Shown piece by piece: positions 19,260 through 27,793 of a stretch of 64,000 nucleotides of DNA. Position 1 is the first letter of the stretch. Every line of letters starts with the position of its first letter. The notes under the pieces are model-generated. The model was not told where the DNA came from and did not search any database. It saw only the letters and a list, made by a program, of their open reading frames with translations. The DNA is taken from positions 1,178,001-1,242,000 of the forward strand of contig NZ_JAGFPE010000001.1 of the NCBI RefSeq assembly GCF_025962655.1, read 5' to 3'. The translations under genes and the position numbers were made by a program. This stretch comes from Candidatus Symbiopectobacterium sp. NZEC151 (GTDB lineage: Bacteria; Pseudomonadota; Gammaproteobacteria; Enterobacterales; Enterobacteriaceae).

Positions 19260-20675
19260 ATGACACGTTCCGATGTCATTCACCGCGCCACCCGCTGTGT
19301 GACGCGTGGCGATTTTGCTCATACTCTGGCACGTCGCCTGGCGCTGGCCACCGAGAGCCAAAAAACCAATAATCATGCCGCCCTGCGCGCTTACCTGAGC
19401 GATGAGCTGCGTCCGGTATTGGAAACCATGGGCTTTGTCTGCCATTTTCTCACCACCGAGGCGGCACCGGAGATGCCTTTTATGCTGGCGGAACGCATTG
19501 AAGATCCTGCGCTTCCCACGCTCCTTTCCTATGGGCATGGGGATGTGGTGTTCGGCGATGCGGCCAACTGGCGCGCGGGGTTGGATCCGTGGCAACTGAT
19601 CGAAGAGCAGGATCGCTGGTACGGGCGCGGCAGCGCGGATAATAAAGGCCAGCACACCATCAATTTACTGGCGCTGGAACAGGTCTACCTGGCGCGCGGT
19701 GCCCGGTTGGGATTTAACTGCAAGCTGCTGTTTGAAATGGGCGAAGAGATTGGCTCTCCGGGGCTGGCCGAGGTGTGCCGCCAACATGCGGCGCTGCTGG
19801 CAGCGGATATTTTTATCGCCTCCGATGGCCCGCGCCTGCATGCCGATAGCCCAACGCTGTTTTTAGGCTCGCGCGGCTGCATCAATTTCAAACTGCATGT
19901 GCAGGAACGCGACCGCGCTTATCACTCTGGCAACTGGGGAGGGCTGCTCAGCAACCCCGGCACACAGCTTGCCAACGCTATCGCCACGCTGGTTGACGGC
20001 AGCGGCAAGATACTGATCGAGGATTTACTGCCACCACCGCTGACACCCGCGCTTCGCACCATATTGCAAGATGTGGTGCCAGCGGGCAACCCAGGCGACC
20101 CGGATATCGACCCACACTGGGGTGAGCCGGGCCTGAGTGCCGCCGAGAAATTGCTGGGATGGAACGCGCTCGAGGTGCTTTCGTTTGTTACCGGCAATCC
20201 GGCACGCCCGGTCAACGCCATTCCGGCGTCGGCGACGGCGGTGTGCCAACTGCGCTTTGTGGTCGGTACTGACAGCGATCGGCTGATTGATCATGTGCGT
20301 CGCCATTTGGCTCAGTACGGCTATGGGCACATTGCGGTGGAACTGCTCAACAGCTCCCCTGCCACCCGTTTTGATCCACAAAACCCGCTGGTGGATTGGG
20401 TACTGGATCTGATGCGCGAGATCAGCGGTAAAAACCCAACGCTGCTGCCCAATCTGGGTGGCTCGCTGCCCAATGACGTGTTTGCGGATATTTTGGGATT
20501 GCCGACGCTCTGGATCCCGCATTCTTATCCCACCTGCGGCCAGCATGCGGTCAATGAGCACCTTCTGCGCCCGGTGGTGGAGGAAGGATTGGCGATCATG
20601 ACAGGGCTGTTCTGGGAACTGGGTGAACAAGGTAGTGCCCTGCTGGCGAAACATCGCGAGTACAGCCAGGAGTAG
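19260..20675 (+). CDS. M20-family metallopeptidase / N-acyl-amino-acid deacylase
   Basis: A 471-residue zinc-dependent hydrolase of the ArgE/DapE/ACY1/CPG2 family, probably cytoplasmic. Visible family features: YGHGDV (metal His), GRGSADNKG (bridging Asp, followed by the Lys-Gly typical of family members), the catalytic Glu in FEMGEEIGSPG, and a C-terminal metal His in SYPTCGQHAVNEH. A dimerisation lid domain lies between about residues 200 and 320. The start at 19260 is preferred because AAGGA lies six bases upstream; an in-frame extension 28 codons upstream has no such site. It converges on a methionine-type ABC operon that carries an N-acylamino-acid racemase-like gene. A role hydrolysing N-acyl amino acids or dipeptides taken up by that transporter is reasonable but inferred. 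Confidence 0.85.
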   Translation: MTRSDVIHRATRCVTRGDFAHTLARRLALATESQKTNNHAALRAYLSDELRPVLETMGFVCHFLTTEAAPEMPFMLAERIEDPALPTLLSYGHGDVVFGDAANWRAGLDPWQLIEEQDRWYGRGSADNKGQHTINLLALEQVYLARGARLGFNCKLLFEMGEEIGSPGLAEVCRQHAALLAADIFIASDGPRLHADSPTLFLGSRGCINFKLHVQERDRAYHSGNWGGLLSNPGTQLANAIATLVDGSGKILIEDLLPPPLTPALRTILQDVVPAGNPGDPDIDPHWGEPGLSAAEKLLGWNALEVLSFVTGNPARPVNAIPASATAVCQLRFVVGTDSDRLIDHVRRHLAQYGYGHIAVELLNSSPATRFDPQNPLVDWVLDLMREISGKNPTLLPNLGGSLPNDVFADILGLPTLWIPHSYPTCGQHAVNEHLLRPVVEEGLAIMTGLFWELGEQGSALLAKHREYSQE

Positions 20676-20684
20676 CACACAAAA

Positions 20685-20710
20685 AAGGCCGCTGACGCGG
20701 CCTTGGTTTT
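20685..20710. terminator. Bidirectional terminator between the M20 gene and the metQ-like gene
   Basis: The stem GGCCGC (20687-20692) pairs with GCGGCC (20697-20702), extended by AA/TT pairs. A TTGGTTTT tail lies on the plus side and an A run lies upstream (T run on the minus strand). It serves both converging genes. Confidence 0.8.
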
Positions 20711-20725
20711 ATGGCAATAATTCGC

Positions 20726-21553
20726 CTACGGCTTGTGACGCGCCGTCATCCATTCCGGTTTCTGGAACGCCGAGAACATGGTGTCTTTACGATCGAAAAA
20801 GGCTTCGAACTCCGGCGATTCCACTGCGGCTTTCAAATCATGCGCAAACGGTTTATCGGCATCTTCAGTGCGCACCACAATCATGTTTTTCAGGTCTTCC
20901 GGCAGAATATCCAATTGAATGGCATCAGCCAGTTTCAGCCCGGCGGAGATGGCGAAATTGGCGTTGATCAATGACCCGGTTACGCCCCCCAACGCGCGTG
21001 GCAGCTGTGCGGCTTCCAACGGTTTAAACACCAATCCCTTCGGGTTTTCGGTGATATCGCGCAGCGATGCCTTGGTGGGAGTGATATCCGGATTGATCTT
21101 GATCAGCCCGTATTTTTGCAGGAAATCCAGCGAACGCGCCAGATTGGACGGATCGTTCGGTAGCGTCACCACATCACCGGCTTTCAGTTCATCAAGGTGT
21201 TTAACCTTGTTGGAATAGAAGCCCATGCTCGCCGTTGGTACGGTGATAACTTCAGACAGTTTCAGGCCTTTATCGGCGCTAAACCGGTCCAGATAGCGGC
21301 GGTTTTGGAACAAGTTGGCATCAATACTGCTGTTGGACAGCGCCAGGTTGGGCTGAATATAGTCGCTGAATTCGCGTACCGTAACGGTATAGCCTTTCTT
21401 TGCCAGCTCCGGTTTGATGGCCTGTTTTACCATATCGCCATACGGACCGGGGGAAACGCCGATCGTGATCTCTTTCGCCGCATCAGCGGCATAGGCTTGC
21501 CCAAACCCCAGCAAGGGAACGAGTAACAGCGGTAACCATTTCTTCAATGTCAT
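20726..21553 (-). CDS. MetQ/NlpA-family substrate-binding protein without a lipobox
   Basis: A 275-residue periplasmic binding protein of the NlpA family, the receptor of methionine-type ABC importers. Family hallmarks include ITIGVSPGPY at the mature start, SNSSIDANLFQNRRYLD, TLPNDPSNLARSL, and LEAAQLPRAL followed by the INANFA segment. Unusually, the signal peptide ends GQAYAADA and has no Cys, so it should be cut by signal peptidase I and stay soluble; MetQ proteins are normally lipoproteins. It is the last gene of a metN-metI-racemase-metQ operon. The ligand could be L- or D-methionine or another N-substituted amino acid; the racemase next door points to a non-standard ligand. Confidence 0.85.
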   Translation of the reverse strand: MTLKKWLPLLLVPLLGFGQAYAADAAKEITIGVSPGPYGDMVKQAIKPELAKKGYTVTVREFSDYIQPNLALSNSSIDANLFQNRRYLDRFSADKGLKLSEVITVPTASMGFYSNKVKHLDELKAGDVVTLPNDPSNLARSLDFLQKYGLIKINPDITPTKASLRDITENPKGLVFKPLEAAQLPRALGGVTGSLINANFAISAGLKLADAIQLDILPEDLKNMIVVRTEDADKPFAHDLKAAVESPEFEAFFDRKDTMFSAFQKPEWMTARHKP

Positions 21554-21621
21554 GTTGCGATTCCTGTGTTAGTAGAGTGGGCGCTTCCCTGGTGGTCACG
21601 CCCCAATGCTGAACCTCAGCA

Positions 21622-22734
21622 TTAAAAGTGGAACGTTTCTTCGCCGTAGCAATAGCGCTGATACAGCGTGGGATTGATATCAAAACCGATACCGGGCGCG
21701 TTTGGCACCGCGACGCAGCTATCCGCATCCATTTCCACCAGCGGCAGCATAAAGTCTTCATGCCAGTAGCGGCTGGAAGGCGGAATATCGTGGGCGTAAA
21801 CGAAATTGGGCAAGGTGGCGACCGCAATGTTGTGCGCTTTGCCCACCGCCGTGTCCAGCATGCCGCCGCACCACACCGGGATCTGGTGCGCCTGACAGTA
21901 GTCATGGATCAGTTTGGTTTCGGTGATACCGCCAACCCGCGCCACCTTGATATTGATGATGCGGGCGCTACCCAACTCGATGGCTTTGCGTGCATCTTCC
22001 ACGGACGCAATGCTTTCATCCAGACAGATAGGCGTGGCAATCGCCGCCTGAAGTTTGCGGTGGTCGACAATGTCATCGTGCGCCAGTGGCTGTTCAATCA
22101 TCAGCAGATTGAAGCGATCGAGACGCTTGAAGAAATCGATATCGTCCAACGAGTAGGCGGAGTTGGCATCGGCCATCAGCGTAATGTCGCCAAAGGTGCT
22201 GCGCAGTGCCTCGATGTAGTCGATATCCTTGCCCGGTTTGATTTTGATTTTGATGCGGCGATAACCTTCATCCAGGTAGCCAGCGACCACCTCGACCAGC
22301 TTTTGCGGGGAAGATTGAATGCCGATGCTGACACCCGCTTCCACCCGATCGCGGGTGCCACCAATCGCCTGATGCAGTGGAATGCCCTGCTGTTTGGCAA
22401 AGGCATCCCAGATACCGCCTTCAATCGCCGCTTTGGCGCAGTTATTGCGCTTCACCGGCATAAAAATTTCACGCACTTCAGAGGGATGGGTAATCGTGCC
22501 AGCCTGCTTCACCATCGGGATCAGAAAATCCCGCATGATGTGCCAGGCCGTGACGTTAGTCTCTTCGTTGTAAAACGGCAACGAAATCGCGGAGCAGTCA
22601 CCATAGCCGATAACGCCCCCGGCATGGACTTCCGCAATGGTGAAGTGCTTTTCCGTTTGAGTGGCAAAACTGGTGGTAAACGGCGTCTTCAGCGCCATCT
22701 TCATTTTGCGCAGTACAATCTTGTCAATTTTCAT
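21622..22734 (-). CDS. Enolase-superfamily N-acylamino-acid racemase / o-succinylbenzoate synthase-like protein
   Basis: A 370-residue enzyme of the muconate-lactonising subgroup of the enolase superfamily. All catalytic landmarks are visible: the KxK pair in RIKIKIKPG (about 164-166), metal ligands in LMADANSAY, MIEQPL and CLDESI, and the opposing Lys in INIKVARVGG. GGTRDRVEAGVSIG and PVWCGGML are characteristic of the N-succinylamino-acid racemase/MenC branch. The menaquinone pathway is an unlikely role because no other men genes are present. The gene lies inside an ABC importer operon between the permease and the binding protein and close to an M20 deacylase, which fits racemisation of imported N-acyl amino acids. 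Dipeptide epimerase or cycloisomerase activity cannot be excluded. Confidence 0.82.
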   Translation of the reverse strand: MKIDKIVLRKMKMALKTPFTTSFATQTEKHFTIAEVHAGGVIGYGDCSAISLPFYNEETNVTAWHIMRDFLIPMVKQAGTITHPSEVREIFMPVKRNNCAKAAIEGGIWDAFAKQQGIPLHQAIGGTRDRVEAGVSIGIQSSPQKLVEVVAGYLDEGYRRIKIKIKPGKDIDYIEALRSTFGDITLMADANSAYSLDDIDFFKRLDRFNLLMIEQPLAHDDIVDHRKLQAAIATPICLDESIASVEDARKAIELGSARIINIKVARVGGITETKLIHDYCQAHQIPVWCGGMLDTAVGKAHNIAVATLPNFVYAHDIPPSSRYWHEDFMLPLVEMDADSCVAVPNAPGIGFDINPTLYQRYCYGEETFHF

Positions 22735-22767
22735 GCGTCTTTAACCCTGTATTCTCAGTGTCTGGCC

Positions 22768-23427
22768 TCAGCGTTTCTCACGCTTGTTGGCCTGGCGTGA
22801 TACCCAATCCCCGGCGGTTTGTACCAGTTGCACCAGTACCACCAGCGCGATGACGGTGATCACCATCACTTCTGTTTCATAACGGTAATAGCCAAAACGG
22901 ATCGCCAGATCCCCGACGCCACCGCCGCCGACAATACCGGCCATCGCCGAATAGCCAATCAGGCTGACCAGCGTGATGGTCAACCCACGCAGCAGCCCCG
23001 CCAACGCTTCCGGCAACAACACGGTCGCGATGATCCGCATTGGGCTGGCACCAAACGCTTCTGCCGCTTCCACAATGCCGGGATCGACCTCACGTAGCGC
23101 GGAGTCCACCAGTCGGGCATAAAACGCGATGGCTGCCACCGACATCGGCACTGCCGCCGCCACCGGGCCGATGGTGCTGCCCAGCAACCACTGTGTGAGC
23201 GGCAACAGCAACACCAGCAGAATCACAAACGGCACCGAGCGAATAATATTGACCAGCACGGTGGAGAGCAGGTAAACCACGCGGTTCTGCCAAAAAAGAT
23301 GACGATCGGTCACATAGATGGCAATACCAAGTGGCAGCCCAAGTAACACGGCCCCCAGAGTAGAAATCGACACCATGGTAAAGGTTTCGCCAAACGCCAG
23401 GCTCAATTCACCCATTAATTCATTCAT
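22768..23427 (-). CDS. MetI-type ABC transporter permease
   Basis: A 219-residue inner-membrane permease with about five transmembrane segments and the binding-protein-dependent transport signature in EAAEAFGASPMRII (EAA loop, about residues 125-140). This loop contacts the ATPase. The start at 23427 gives the typical length (~217) and overlaps the upstream ATPase gene by 8 bp (ATGAATGA); a much longer in-frame extension would run inside that gene and is rejected. It closely resembles the D-/L-methionine importer permease MetI/YaeE. Confidence 0.88.
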   Translation of the reverse strand: MNELMGELSLAFGETFTMVSISTLGAVLLGLPLGIAIYVTDRHLFWQNRVVYLLSTVLVNIIRSVPFVILLVLLLPLTQWLLGSTIGPVAAAVPMSVAAIAFYARLVDSALREVDPGIVEAAEAFGASPMRIIATVLLPEALAGLLRGLTITLVSLIGYSAMAGIVGGGGVGDLAIRFGYYRYETEVMVITVIALVVLVQLVQTAGDWVSRQANKREKR

Positions 23428-24442
23428 GGACAACCTCCACGCCAAAGGTGTGTTGACCAATATAGGCCAATGCGGCACCGACGTTATCTGCCTGCGCGCC
23501 ATCCTGATGCGAAATCTGGGCAATGATATGCCCGAGCGCGCGCTCATTGATGTATTCAATATTGCCGTGCAGGATATTGATTGAAACCTGAAAACGCTGA
23601 GCCACCTCGGATAGCACCGGTTGCTCCACAGAGTCATCGGCAAACAGGATTTTCAGCAACGGGCCTTTGTCAGAACGATAAAAACGCTCGGGTAAGTCTA
23701 TCTTGTTGGCGTGCTGTACCAACTGCCGGGTAAACGGGTGTTTTGGCGCGCAGAACACATCAAACACGTCGCCCTCCTCCACGATATTGCCGCCCGTCAT
23801 CACCGCCATACGGTGGCAGATGCTTTTGATGACGTTCATTTCGTGTGAGATAAGCACCATGGTAATGCCTAACTGGCGATTAATATTTTTCAACAGCGCC
23901 AGAATCGAGGCCGAGGTTTCCAGATCGAGCGCTGAGGTCGGTTCATCGCACAACAACACATCGGGATGGTTGGCAATGGCGCGAGCAATACCCACCCGTT
24001 GTTTCTGGCCGCCGCTCAGCTGCGCCGGATAAGCGTTACCGCGTTCGGACAGCCCCACCAGCGTGAGGATTTCCGGCACCCGTTGTGCGATCTCCGCACG
24101 GGATTTCCCGGCAGCGCGTAGACTAAACGCCACATTTTCAAACACGGTGCGCGTATGCATCAGGTTAAAGTGCTGGAAGATCATACCAATACGCTGACGA
24201 TGCTGACGCAGTTCGCGTCCCGCTGCCTGACTGATAACCGTCTCACCGATACTGATACGGCCCTGCGTAGGACGTTGTAGCATATTGATGGTGCGTAACA
24301 GCGTGCTTTTCCCTGCGCCGCTGGTGCCGACAATGCCGAATACTTCGCCGGAGCGAATGGTTAAATTAACATCGTTGACGGCCCTGACCTGACCGGTTTT
24401 ACCACCGGGAAAGTCTACGCACACGCCTTCTAACCGAATCAT
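23420..24442 (-). CDS. MetN-type ABC transporter ATPase with NIL domain
   Basis: A 340-residue ATPase that energises the importer. Motifs: Walker A GTSGAGKST (about 40), Q-loop in IFQHFNLMHTRTVFENV, signature LSGGQKQRV, Walker B LLCDEPTSALD, and the switch His in ISHEMNVIK. The C-terminal ~90 residues match the NIL regulatory domain that in E. coli MetN binds methionine and inhibits transport. First gene of the operon (metN-metI-racemase-metQ). The ~265 bp upstream shared with the divergent esterase gene are A+T rich and include an AACATAA/TTATGTT inverted repeat (24593-24599, 24614-24620). Confidence 0.9.
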   Translation of the reverse strand: MIRLEGVCVDFPGGKTGQVRAVNDVNLTIRSGEVFGIVGTSGAGKSTLLRTINMLQRPTQGRISIGETVISQAAGRELRQHRQRIGMIFQHFNLMHTRTVFENVAFSLRAAGKSRAEIAQRVPEILTLVGLSERGNAYPAQLSGGQKQRVGIARAIANHPDVLLCDEPTSALDLETSASILALLKNINRQLGITMVLISHEMNVIKSICHRMAVMTGGNIVEEGDVFDVFCAPKHPFTRQLVQHANKIDLPERFYRSDKGPLLKILFADDSVEQPVLSEVAQRFQVSINILHGNIEYINERALGHIIAQISHQDGAQADNVGAALAYIGQHTFGVEVVHE

Positions 24443-24709
24443 GACCGGGTTAACTCCTCTCGTGAATGCGGATAATGGATACGTTGCAGGAACATCGCTA
24501 CTGGCGGAATCCGGCTGTGCGCTGCATGTCTGTTTGGCTACTTATTTATGTCACGAGGGGAACATCAAGATAAATAACACATATAAAACAACAACATAAA
24601 CATTATTATATCGTTATGTTAAAGTAGTGAGAAATGAGCGTTGCGTCAATGAATAAAAAAGCAAACCAGCTTTCTCATTTTTAGAAGAGAGAGGCAAGGA
24701 AACAGGGTG

Positions 24710-25495
24710 ATGCACAACAATCTGCAATATCAGGTTTTTACCGAACAATATGGCACCGACCCGCACCAGACCGGGGATTTATACATCCCCACCCAGAAAA
24801 GCAAGGGGACCGTCTGCCTGTTTCACGGCGGTTTCTGGAAAATGCCCTACGATAAAAGCCAACTTGATGCCGTGGCAGTAAAACTGGTTGAAAATAACTT
24901 TTCTGTCTGGAATATCGAATACCGGCGAGTAGGCTATCTCCAGCAAGGGTACCCAGAGACGTTTATCGATGCGATCGAGGCCATCAATGTATTAGCCCCG
25001 TTGAGCGAAAAATATCCCCAGATTGATCTAAGTCCAGTATATATTGCCGGTCATTCTGCGGGAGGGCATTTGAGCCTGTGGCTCGGCAATCATAAAGCCC
25101 GCTTGAGTGAGCATGCATTGAACATTATTCCCGACGCTTTTATCGGTCTGGCCCCGGTGGTGGATTTAGTAGCAAGCTACCGCGATGTGCAGCGGCGGGA
25201 ATTTATCACGGCATTCCTTGGCTGCACGCCCGATGAAAACAGGGATATTTACCAGCATACCTCTCCTATTGCCCAGCTACCTGCCCAGGGTAAACAGGTT
25301 ATTTTTCACGGCGAGCATGATGAAGTGCTCCCGATTGGCGAAATAGATGACTATGCACGGCACGCTCAGCAAAAAGGCACGCCCGTCGAATGCATAACCA
25401 TCGCGCAGGGAACCCACATGGATTTTTGCGATCCGGATAGCCAATCGATCTCTCGTTTTATCGATTGGCTCGATGCGCAATCCGAGTCGCGATAG
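24710..25495 (+). CDS. Alpha/beta-hydrolase, esterase/kynurenine-formamidase-like
   Basis: A 261-residue cytoplasmic hydrolase. It shows the oxyanion motif FHGGFW (about 41-46), the nucleophile elbow GHSAGG (about 118), an acid in HGEHDEVLP and a C-terminal catalytic His in GTHMDF. HGG(F/Y)W with this spacing is typical of the HSL/arylformamidase branch (kynurenine formamidases), but general carboxylesterases share it. The first in-frame codon is GTG at 24707; ATG at 24710, nine bases after AAGGA, is about as good, so the start is uncertain by one codon. It is divergent from the metN operon. A deformylase or deacylase role linked to N-acyl amino acids is possible but speculative. Confidence 0.78.
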   Translation: MHNNLQYQVFTEQYGTDPHQTGDLYIPTQKSKGTVCLFHGGFWKMPYDKSQLDAVAVKLVENNFSVWNIEYRRVGYLQQGYPETFIDAIEAINVLAPLSEKYPQIDLSPVYIAGHSAGGHLSLWLGNHKARLSEHALNIIPDAFIGLAPVVDLVASYRDVQRREFITAFLGCTPDENRDIYQHTSPIAQLPAQGKQVIFHGEHDEVLPIGEIDDYARHAQQKGTPVECITIAQGTHMDFCDPDSQSISRFIDWLDAQSESR

Positions 25496-25538
25496 GATGT
25501 TCTGAGCCCGGGATAAAAACGGCCTTTGCCGTCGCCTG

Positions 25539-25847
25539 TTAGAGCGAAAGCAAAAGCGCAAAAAAGATCAAACTCAGCAGCACCGCCAGCAGCATATTGC
25601 GGATAAAGAAAGCGATAATCACGCTGAACAGTGCGCCCCACAAATAGGGGTTATCGCCGAGCGGTCGCACAATACCGTGATCCATTAGGATGATCGGGCC
25701 GCAAATCGCCGTCAGCAGGCAGGGGGCGGAATATTTCAGCGCTTGCTGTACCAGTCCGGGCAGGCGAATCGGCAGACGCGGTTCGAGAAAAAGATAACGG
25801 TTGAGAAACACAATGCCCGCCAGGGCAAATAACAACGCGCCACTCAT
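25539..25847 (-). CDS. azlD: AzlD-family small subunit of a branched-chain amino acid exporter
   Basis: A 102-residue inner-membrane protein with about four hydrophobic segments, typical of AzlD/YgaH-type partners (~100 residues). It pairs with the AzlC protein encoded immediately upstream (4-bp ATGA overlap) to form an exporter of branched-chain amino acids or related compounds. Conserved features include the small-residue/Pro-rich segment ALKYSAPCLLTAI and IRNMLLAVLL near the end. Confidence in the family is good; the substrate is only known by analogy to AzlCD and YgaZH. Confidence 0.82.
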   Translation of the reverse strand: MSGALLFALAGIVFLNRYLFLEPRLPIRLPGLVQQALKYSAPCLLTAICGPIILMDHGIVRPLGDNPYLWGALFSVIIAFFIRNMLLAVLLSLIFFALLLSL

Positions 25848-26587
25848 AGCACCTCCCCCCCGCGTCGTGACAGCAGTGCTGAAAAGAACATGCCGCTCAG
25901 CCCGGCGATCACCACCGCGCCTTCCACCTGGAAATAGGCCAGCACCATCGAGAGCGACAGCGACAGCACCACGCCCAGCAACGTACTGATGCTGCGCACC
26001 ATCGGTACCACGATGGTAATAAAGGTGGCAATAATCGAGAAGTCCAGATGATAGCGGGCCAAATCCGGTATTCGTGTCGCCATGGCGATGCCCGCGAGGC
26101 TGAAGATCACCCAGCAGACATAAAAAAATCCGCCAGCGGCAATCAAATAGCTGACTGAACGCGGTTGCTGTGCCGACTTGCCCCCGCTCAACGCAAACAG
26201 TTCATCGGTCAGCAAAAAGCCAATCGGCAGACGATAGCGCAGCGCCAGACGGGAAACGTAATCACGTAAGGTCAGCGCGTAGATAATGTGTTGAGTGGTG
26301 ATGAAGAAAACGGTGATCAAAATCGTGACGACGTTGGCACCGCTCATCACCAACCCCAGCGTAACCAACTGCGCCGCACCGGCAAACACCAACGCCGACA
26401 GCCCAACGGATTGCCAGAGCGGCAACCCCGCCTGCACTGCCATCGAACCGGCCAGAATGCCCCAGGGCAGCACCGCCAGACAAAACGGGAACATATCCAG
26501 AATACCGGCGCGGATATCGCGCCACCGCGCGTCGGGTTGGCTGGCGTTGGGCACAGCGCCCGGTTGTGATAAAGCATGCTTTTCCAT
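25844..26587 (-). CDS. azlC: AzlC-family large subunit of a branched-chain amino acid exporter
   Basis: A 247-residue inner-membrane protein with six to eight hydrophobic segments. The family's conserved FPFCLAVLPWGILAG, FAGAAQLV and LLTDELFALS segments are clear. It forms the exporter with AzlD. The AraC-family gene sits 108 bp upstream on the same strand and is the likely regulator. The first ~25 residues are polar and not part of the family core, so a slightly later start is possible. Confidence 0.87.
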   Translation of the reverse strand: MEKHALSQPGAVPNASQPDARWRDIRAGILDMFPFCLAVLPWGILAGSMAVQAGLPLWQSVGLSALVFAGAAQLVTLGLVMSGANVVTILITVFFITTQHIIYALTLRDYVSRLALRYRLPIGFLLTDELFALSGGKSAQQPRSVSYLIAAGGFFYVCWVIFSLAGIAMATRIPDLARYHLDFSIIATFITIVVPMVRSISTLLGVVLSLSLSMVLAYFQVEGAVVIAGLSGMFFSALLSRRGGEVL

Positions 26588-26695
26588 AGCGTCCTGAGAC
26601 CTTTGTAATAGAGTGCGGTCATTAGGCTAGCCAAACGTCAGGGACAGCGTATTGAACAAGATTGCTGTCAAACCCAGCCGTTTTAACGCGGTTGA

Positions 26696-27562
26696 TTAAC
26701 CTAACAGCGGTTCTCGCGCCGTCTGATCCCAGACAATGCTTTGAATAAAACTGCCGGGCGTGGCGCCAAAGGCATTTTTAAAATGACGGGTGAAGTGGCT
26801 CTGGTCGGAGAAACCGCACTGCGACGATACCGCTGCAAGCGTATGCCCATGCAGCATCAGCGTCTTCGCCTTGCGCAACCGCGCCTGCACCTGGTAGGCA
26901 TGCGGAGGAATGCCCACCAGCGCCTTAAATTGACGTAAATAGTGCCACGGACTCAGCTCCGCCATCGCTGCCAACGTGGTCAGCGACCACTCTTGCTCGG
27001 GCGTATCATCCAGCAGCATTTTGGTCTGTAGCACACGCTGCTCGGAAAAAGGCAGCGGGCGCGGCGGGCGGCGGGTTTTGCTGTAACGCAGCATCAACCA
27101 ACTCAGCGATGAGAACAGCAGCGTCTCTTTTAACAGCGTGTTACCCGGTTGCGCCAACAGGCGAAACGCCATCTGTAACTGCTGCGCCAGACCCGGATCG
27201 TGCAGCACTGCGTCAGGAAACCATGGCACCGTCCCGTCGGACTGATGGAGATCGTGGGAGATAGCGCGAAACAGATCCGGATGTGGGTAGATAGCGCGAT
27301 AGGCCCAGCCATTTTCACGGGCCGAGCATCCGGTATGAACATCATCCGCATTGACCAAAATGATGTCGCCCTGTGGCGCAACGTGCTCACCGCCGGTGCG
27401 ATAAAAACGCTGAGCGCCTTCTTCAATCACACCGACACAAAAGGTGTCATGCACATGGCGGGAAAAGCGTTGGCGATAATAGCGTGCCTGCAACATTTCC
27501 AAGCCGCCAAAGGCTTCCAATCGATGGTACTGCGCCTGTTCACGTGGCGTTGCTTTGCTCAT
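26696..27562 (-). CDS. AraC-family transcriptional regulator
   Basis: A 288-residue regulator. The N-terminal half is a cupin-like sensing domain (RHVHDTFCVGVIEEG near 35 and GDIILVNADDVHTG near 65). The C-terminal ~100 residues hold the two AraC helix-turn-helix motifs (SLTTLAAMAELSPWHYLRQFK and TLAAVSSQCGFSDQSHFTRHF). Position just upstream of azlCD on the same strand suggests it activates the exporter in response to an amino acid. This arrangement (AraC gene with azlCD) is common in proteobacteria. The ligand is not deducible. Confidence 0.88.
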   Translation of the reverse strand: MSKATPREQAQYHRLEAFGGLEMLQARYYRQRFSRHVHDTFCVGVIEEGAQRFYRTGGEHVAPQGDIILVNADDVHTGCSARENGWAYRAIYPHPDLFRAISHDLHQSDGTVPWFPDAVLHDPGLAQQLQMAFRLLAQPGNTLLKETLLFSSLSWLMLRYSKTRRPPRPLPFSEQRVLQTKMLLDDTPEQEWSLTTLAAMAELSPWHYLRQFKALVGIPPHAYQVQARLRKAKTLMLHGHTLAAVSSQCGFSDQSHFTRHFKNAFGATPGSFIQSIVWDQTAREPLLG

Positions 27563-27724
27563 AGAGTGCCCCCTGCTGTTACCGCTTCTGTTAGCAGTAT
27601 CCGGATATTCACACCATTGTCACTCCGCATTCTCTACGGGTTTAGAACAAAATTGCGCTGCCACGCATTTTTCTCTTCACGATCGCCGCGGATAACCGGT
27701 TTCTTTTCCGGTGGCCGATGCGCG

Positions 27725-27736
27725 ATGATGCATCAT
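27725..27736. promoter_or_regulatory. Palindromic operator candidate (copy 1)
   Basis: A perfect 12-bp palindrome, ATGATGCATCAT, 58 bp before the GTG start of the GntR gene. Its 10-bp core TGATGCATCA recurs exactly at two other intergenic sites (46435-46444 and 49860-49869). I found no copy inside genes by eye. Probably an autoregulatory site for the GntR protein, though the divergent AraC gene shares this region. Confidence 0.5.
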
Positions 27737-27793
27737 ATTGTATAATACGCCGATTGAAGCGACAGGAATGCGCTGTTTTCTTGGGGTGAATGC

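Noticed and set aside
21628-22800. 390-codon plus-strand frame opposite the racemase gene
   Set aside because: Mirror of a well-conserved enolase-superfamily gene whose catalytic residues are all in the minus frame; the plus frame is His/Arg/Asp rich without any recognisable domain.
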